Positions 5,781 to 9,034 of a stretch of 9,034 nucleotides of DNA are shown here, piece after piece. Both the position numbers and the translations under genes were made by a program. The DNA is from Acidimicrobiaceae bacterium (lineage in GTDB: Bacteria > Actinomycetota > Acidimicrobiia > Acidimicrobiales > MedAcidi-G1). The stretch is taken from assembly GCA_002699725.1 (NCBI GenBank), contig PACE01000014.1, positions 32,333 to 41,366 of the forward strand. Direction: 5' to 3'. The number at the start of each line of letters is the position of its first letter. The first letter of the stretch is position 1. The notes beneath the pieces are model-generated. The model was given only the letters and a program-made list of their open reading frames with translations, made no database searches and had not been told where the DNA came from.

Positions 5781-7265
5781 GGGCCAGCGGCGGATGACGA
5801 TCGTGCCGGTCAAGGCGAGCAGGGCCGTCCCGGCGGTCATGGCCAGCGAGTAGCCGTTGGCGAAGGCGTCGCGGGCGGTGGCGGCGATGTGGTCGCCGAC
5901 GCCGGCCGGTGCCCGCTGCGCCACGACGAGCGCCGCGCCTACCGAGTCCCTGGCGAATTCCGCCATCTCGGCCGGCGCCTGGTCGAGGGCATTGCCCAGC
6001 CCCCGCCGATAGCCGGCTGACAGGAGGCTGCCGAGCAGTGCGATGCCAACGGCGGAGCCCACCTCGCGGGTGGTGTCGTTGACCGCTGAGGCAACGCCGG
6101 CCTTGTCGAGCGGCAGAGAGCCGACGATCGCCGCCGTGGAGGTCGGGAATCCGAGCGCCATGCCCGAGGAGATGAGGATCACGCCGAGGACCACGTGCCC
6201 GTAGCCGGAGTCGCCGGTGAGCAGCGCCATCACTCCGCAGCCCAGTGCCGTGACGAGCATGCCGCCGCCGATGACACGGCCGCTGCCGAAACGTGCGGCC
6301 AGGGACGGCCCGCGAGGTGACACGGCGATCATCACGATGGCGAAGGGCATTACGCGAACGGCGGCGCCGAGTGGGCTGTAGCCGAGCACGAACTGCAGGT
6401 ACTGGGCGAGGCCGAAGAACATTCCGAACATCACGGCGAAGGTGGTGCCAAGCGCCAGCGTGGCGAGGCCGAAGCGGGGAATGCGGAACAGTCGGGGGTC
6501 GAGCATCGGATGCTCCTGGCGGCGCTCGAACGCCACCCAGGAAGTGAGAAGCGCGACCGCGGCCACGAAGCCGCCGAGGACGAGCGGGTCGGACCAGCCG
6601 TACTCGGGTCCCTGGACCAGGGCGCAGACGAGCGCCGCCAGGCCCACGGCGGAGAGGATGCTCCCGAACGGGTCGAGGTTGTGGCCCTGCGTGTCGCGTG
6701 ACGTGGGGACGACGGCGGCCACGAGGACAAGGGCGGTGACGGCGGTCGGCACGTTGACGAAGAACACCGACCCCCACCAGAAGTACTCGAGCAGCACGCC
6801 GGCGGACAGGATGCCGATGGCGCCACCGGCGCCGGCGAAGCCCGACCAGATGGCGATCGCCTTGTTCCGCTCGTCGGGCGGGAAGATCGCCGTGAGGATC
6901 GAAAGCGTGGCGGGCATGGCCAGGGCCGCGCCGATGCCCATGGTGGCCCGGAAGGCGATGACCTGTCCGGCGGTGTCGGCCGTGGAACCGAGCAGGGACC
7001 CAAGGACGAAGACGACCAGCCCGGTCAACAGTGCGCCCTTGCGGCCGAAGCGGTCGCCCAGCGCCCCGGCGGGCAGCAGGAAGGCGGCGAACACGAGGGC
7101 GTAGGCGGCGTTGATCCAGATCAGGTCGGCGGCCGAGGCGTCGAGGGCCCGCTGGATCGAGGGGAGTGACAGGTTCAGCGAACTGACGCTGGCGACGACG
7201 AGGACCAGCGAGAGGTTGAGGATGCCGAGGATGAACCAGCGGCGGGGATGTCCGGTGTCGGCCAA
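5772..7265 (-). CDS. MFS transporter, DHA2-like (14-helix) drug efflux type
   Basis: Predicted proton-coupled exporter in the cytoplasmic membrane, 497 residues with hydrophobic segments consistent with 14 helices. Seen: first helix WFILGILNLSLVLVVASVS (10-28) leading to the NLSLPSIQRAL segment (31-41) at the place of the DHA2 D1 motif; motif A GALGDRFGRKGAL (67-79) in the first cytoplasmic loop; FPPDERNKAIAIW (128-140); a glycine-rich motif C-like stretch GFAGAGGAIGILSAG (142-156), without the usual Pro; and FFVNVP (168-173). The D1 Asp typical of drug/H+ antiporters appears replaced (ASVSSL), so coupling may differ. The TTG start at 7265 is chosen because AAGGA lies 7 nt upstream; the ATG inside that site is out of frame. 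The gene is divergent from mutA and leads into the LLM gene. The substrate cannot be predicted. Confidence 0.93.
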   Translation of the reverse strand: MADTGHPRRWFILGILNLSLVLVVASVSSLNLSLPSIQRALDASAADLIWINAAYALVFAAFLLPAGALGDRFGRKGALLTGLVVFVLGSLLGSTADTAGQVIAFRATMGIGAALAMPATLSILTAIFPPDERNKAIAIWSGFAGAGGAIGILSAGVLLEYFWWGSVFFVNVPTAVTALVLVAAVVPTSRDTQGHNLDPFGSILSAVGLAALVCALVQGPEYGWSDPLVLGGFVAAVALLTSWVAFERRQEHPMLDPRLFRIPRFGLATLALGTTFAVMFGMFFGLAQYLQFVLGYSPLGAAVRVMPFAIVMIAVSPRGPSLAARFGSGRVIGGGMLVTALGCGVMALLTGDSGYGHVVLGVILISSGMALGFPTSTAAIVGSLPLDKAGVASAVNDTTREVGSAVGIALLGSLLSAGYRRGLGNALDQAPAEMAEFARDSVGAALVVAQRAPAGVGDHIAATARDAFANGYSLAMTAGTALLALTGTIVIRRWPAD

Positions 7266-7272
7266 GGGACCA

Positions 7273-7278
7273 TCCTTA
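7273..7278 (-). promoter_or_regulatory. Ribosome binding site supporting a TTG start for the MFS gene
   Basis: TAAGGA on the minus strand, with AAGGA ending 7 nt before the TTG at 7265. An ATG overlaps the site (7271-7273) but is out of frame with the transporter, so the rarer TTG is the better start. It may keep pump synthesis low. Confidence 0.6.
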
Positions 7279-7280
7279 CA

Positions 7281-7294
7281 GGGACCCCGGTCCC
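7281..7294. promoter_or_regulatory. Inverted repeat upstream of the MFS gene, candidate operator
   Basis: gggacc (7281-7286) and ggtccc (7289-7294) are perfect complements around cc. A further gggacc lies at 7266-7271, in the same orientation as the first arm and 15 nt from it, just before the MFS start codon. The position in the 95-nt divergent MFS/mutA gap suggests a regulator site or a 5' leader hairpin in the MFS message. No clean -10 for the MFS gene was found. Confidence 0.35.
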
Positions 7295-7348
7295 GTCCGC
7301 TGCCCGGTCATGGGTCACAGGACCTCCCACTCTGAGCGGGCTCTCACC

Positions 7349-7354
7349 TACCAT
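7349..7354 (+). promoter_or_regulatory. Candidate -10 element for a leaderless mutA transcript
   Basis: TACCAT ends 6 nt before the GTG at 7361. This places the transcription start at the first base of the start codon. No Shine-Dalgarno is present before the GTG, and no clear -35 is visible. Confidence 0.5.
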
Positions 7355-7360
7355 CAACGG

Positions 7361-9034
7361 GTGCCCACGCCCGCCGAGCCGATGCGTCTGGCGGCCGGGT
7401 TCGAGCCCGCCACCCGTGACGACTGGGCCGACCTGGCCGGCTTGTCCCTGCGTGGCCGCACCCTCGAGTCGCTAACCACGGTCACGGATGACGACATTCG
7501 GATCGAGCCGCTCTACGGCGACGACGGCCTTGTCGACCGGGCGGGCCTGCCGGGGGCGAGCCCCCACACACGCGGATCGGCCGTCGCCGGCAACACGGAG
7601 GCCGGCTGGGACGTCCGGGCGCTGGTACTCGACGCCGGCACGGCCGCCGCCAATGCCACGGTGCTCGACGAACTGGAGCGGGGTTCGACCTCGGTGTTGG
7701 TCGACCGGGCCGCCATCGGCATCGGGTCGGCCGCCGACCTGGCAGCGGTGCTCGACGGCGTCTTCCTCGAGATGGCGCCGGTGGCGCTGGTCCCCGGGCC
7801 CGATGCGGCGACCGCTGCAGGCTGGCTGGTCGAACTCTGGGAGCAGTTGGGAACTCCTGTCGCCGACCGGTCCGGTGCCCTGGGCGTGGACCCGATCGGC
7901 GTGGCGGCCCGACACGGCGGCGACCCCGACCTCTCGACGTTGGCACCGGCCGTGGCCTCGGTGGCCGACGCTCCCGGCGTCCATGCCATCACCGTCGATG
8001 CAACCGTCTGGGCCGATGCCGGCGCCAGTGAGGCCTGGGAGTTGGCGTGCTCCCTCGCCACGGGCGTCGCCTACCTTCGGGCGCTCGAGGACGACGGCAT
8101 ATCGATCGACGACGCCCTCGGTGCACTGACCTTCACCTACTCGGCCGACGCCGACCAGTTCCGCACCGTCGCCAGGTTCCGGGCGGCGCGTCGGCTCTGG
8201 GACCGGGTGGCCGGTTCGTGCGGTTCCGACGTCCGTGCCCAGCACCAGACTGCAGTGACTTCGGACGCCATGCTCGCCCGCCGCGACCCGTGGGTGAACC
8301 TGATGCGGGGAGCGGTGGCGGCTTTCTCCGCCGGCATCGGAGGCGCCTCGTCGGTGACCGTGCGCCCCTTCGACAGCGCCATCGGGAGACCCGACGAGTT
8401 CGGCCGCCGCACCGCTCGCAACACCCAGTTGCTCCTGACCGAGGAGAGCGGCCTGGCCCGAGTGGTAGATCCCGCCGGCGGCTCCTGGTTCGTCGAGGAG
8501 CTCACCGAGCGCCTCGCCGGGGCGGCCTGGGAGCGGTTTCGCTGGATCGAGGCCGACGGCGGCATGCTCGCTGCACTGTCGTCCGGCCGGATCGCCGATG
8601 AGGTTGGGGCCACGCGCACGGCCCGTGCCGCCCGCCTCGCCACCCGCACGGACGGCCTCACCGGCGTGAGCGAGTTCCCCGACCTCGACGAGTCGGGACT
8701 AGACCGCCTCCCGGGCCCGGCGCCCGCTGGCGGCGGCCCGTTCTCCCTACACCGCCTGGCCGAGCCGTTCGAGGCATTACGCGACGCCGGCGAGGCCGCC
8801 GACCCCGTCGTCCGCCTCGTATCGCTCGGCCCGCTGGCCGAGCACTCGGAGCGCACCACGTTCGCCGCGAACCTGCTGGCTGTCGCCGGTATCCGCACCA
8901 CCGTGGAAGCGGGTAGCCCGGTCGCCGTGATCTGTGGCACCGACGACCGCTGTGCCGCCGAGGCCGTCGACGTCGCACGGGAACTCAGGGTCGATGGGGT
9001 GGCCCACGTGCTCCTGGTCGGACGACCCGGCGAC
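7361..9034 (+). CDS. mutA: Methylmalonyl-CoA mutase small (beta) subunit, 3' end cut by window edge
   Basis: Non-catalytic partner of the B12-dependent mutase that interconverts methylmalonyl-CoA and succinyl-CoA. The frame is open from the GTG at 7361 to the right edge, 558 residues. Seen: the N-terminal LRGRTLESLTT (30-40) and IRIEPLYGD (46-54) segments, GLPGASPHTRG (62-72) and WDVRAL (83-88), LGVDPIG (174-180), ITVDATVWADAGA (210-222), LACSLATGVAYLRAL (228-242), RDPWVNLMRG (308-317), RNTQ (353-356), VVDPAGGSWFVE (368-379) and the start of the C-terminal domain (VVRLVSLGPLAEHSERTTF, 483-501). That domain lacks the DxHxxG cobalamin-ligand motif, as expected for MutA and unlike catalytic MutB. 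Known MutA proteins have about 600-640 residues, so roughly 50-80 are missing. The GTG is preferred over the ATG at 7382 because of the TACCAT element. mutB should follow off the right edge. Confidence 0.93.
   Translation, partial: MPTPAEPMRLAAGFEPATRDDWADLAGLSLRGRTLESLTTVTDDDIRIEPLYGDDGLVDRAGLPGASPHTRGSAVAGNTEAGWDVRALVLDAGTAAANATVLDELERGSTSVLVDRAAIGIGSAADLAAVLDGVFLEMAPVALVPGPDAATAAGWLVELWEQLGTPVADRSGALGVDPIGVAARHGGDPDLSTLAPAVASVADAPGVHAITVDATVWADAGASEAWELACSLATGVAYLRALEDDGISIDDALGALTFTYSADADQFRTVARFRAARRLWDRVAGSCGSDVRAQHQTAVTSDAMLARRDPWVNLMRGAVAAFSAGIGGASSVTVRPFDSAIGRPDEFGRRTARNTQLLLTEESGLARVVDPAGGSWFVEELTERLAGAAWERFRWIEADGGMLAALSSGRIADEVGATRTARAARLATRTDGLTGVSEFPDLDESGLDRLPGPAPAGGGPFSLHRLAEPFEALRDAGEAADPVVRLVSLGPLAEHSERTTFAANLLAVAGIRTTVEAGSPVAVICGTDDRCAAEAVDVARELRVDGVAHVLLVGRPGD

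Noticed and set aside
5611..6777. Long open frame (388 codons) on the minus strand in another frame across the MFS gene and LLM start
   Set aside because: Arg/Pro/His-rich translation without any domain; overlaps a clear transporter on the same strand.
7472..8940. Two open frames of about 260 codons on the minus strand opposite mutA
   Set aside because: mutA is recognisable throughout this span. The antisense translations are repetitive and lack domain motifs.
8807..9034. Loss of the B12-binding DxHxxG motif in the mutase, suggesting a broken enzyme
   Set aside because: The small subunit MutA normally lacks it; the catalytic MutB partner carries it. This is expected, not a defect.
1..9034. 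tRNA, rRNA, CRISPR, insertion sequence or phage signals
   Set aside because: Intergenic space is tiny (largest gap about 95 nt), no transposase or integrase is encoded, and no spaced repeat array was seen.

Overview
The window is a GC-rich (roughly 70 percent by eye), gene-dense stretch that looks like the chromosome of a free-living, high-GC Actinomycetota. Reasons: strong G/C third positions throughout, an F420-type luciferase-like monooxygenase, a microsomal-type epoxide hydrolase, a methylmalonyl-CoA mutase small subunit, GTG and TTG starts, and start codons sitting 6-7 nt behind a TANNNT hexamer (leaderless style). A lineage such as Acidimicrobiia would fit, but this is inference. No RNA genes, mobile elements, phage genes or CRISPR arrays were seen.

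Layout. Region A (1-3800, minus strand) reads in transcription order: epoxide hydrolase, small alpha/beta hydrolase, formylglycine-generating enzyme (FGE), then a DusB-type tRNA-dihydrouridine synthase that runs off the left edge. The first three genes overlap by 4 nt and 1 nt and are almost certainly one translationally coupled unit. Dus follows after 23 nt and may have its own leaderless promoter. Region B (3878-4687, plus) is a single short-chain dehydrogenase/reductase (SDR), divergent from the epoxide hydrolase. The 77-nt gap between them holds a perfect 7-bp inverted repeat. Region C (4700-7265, minus) is a two-gene unit: a DHA2-like MFS transporter with a TTG start, then an LLM-class flavin enzyme resembling the mycobacterial Rv3520c group. 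A hairpin lies at the junction. Region D (7361-9034, plus) is mutA, the non-catalytic subunit of methylmalonyl-CoA mutase, divergent from the MFS gene and cut by the right edge.

How the genes may work together. The hydrolases, SDR, LLM enzyme and efflux pump suit oxidation, hydrolysis and export of small hydrophobic compounds. MutA belongs to propionyl-CoA/methylmalonyl-CoA metabolism. The FGE has both active-site cysteines but no sulfatase is present in the window, so its client must be elsewhere or unusual. The proteins are recognisable families. The less ordinary aspects are the FGE-hydrolase coupling, the recurrent leaderless-type starts, and inverted repeats lying on or next to predicted -10 elements. 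I did not find convincing evidence of a wholly new system.
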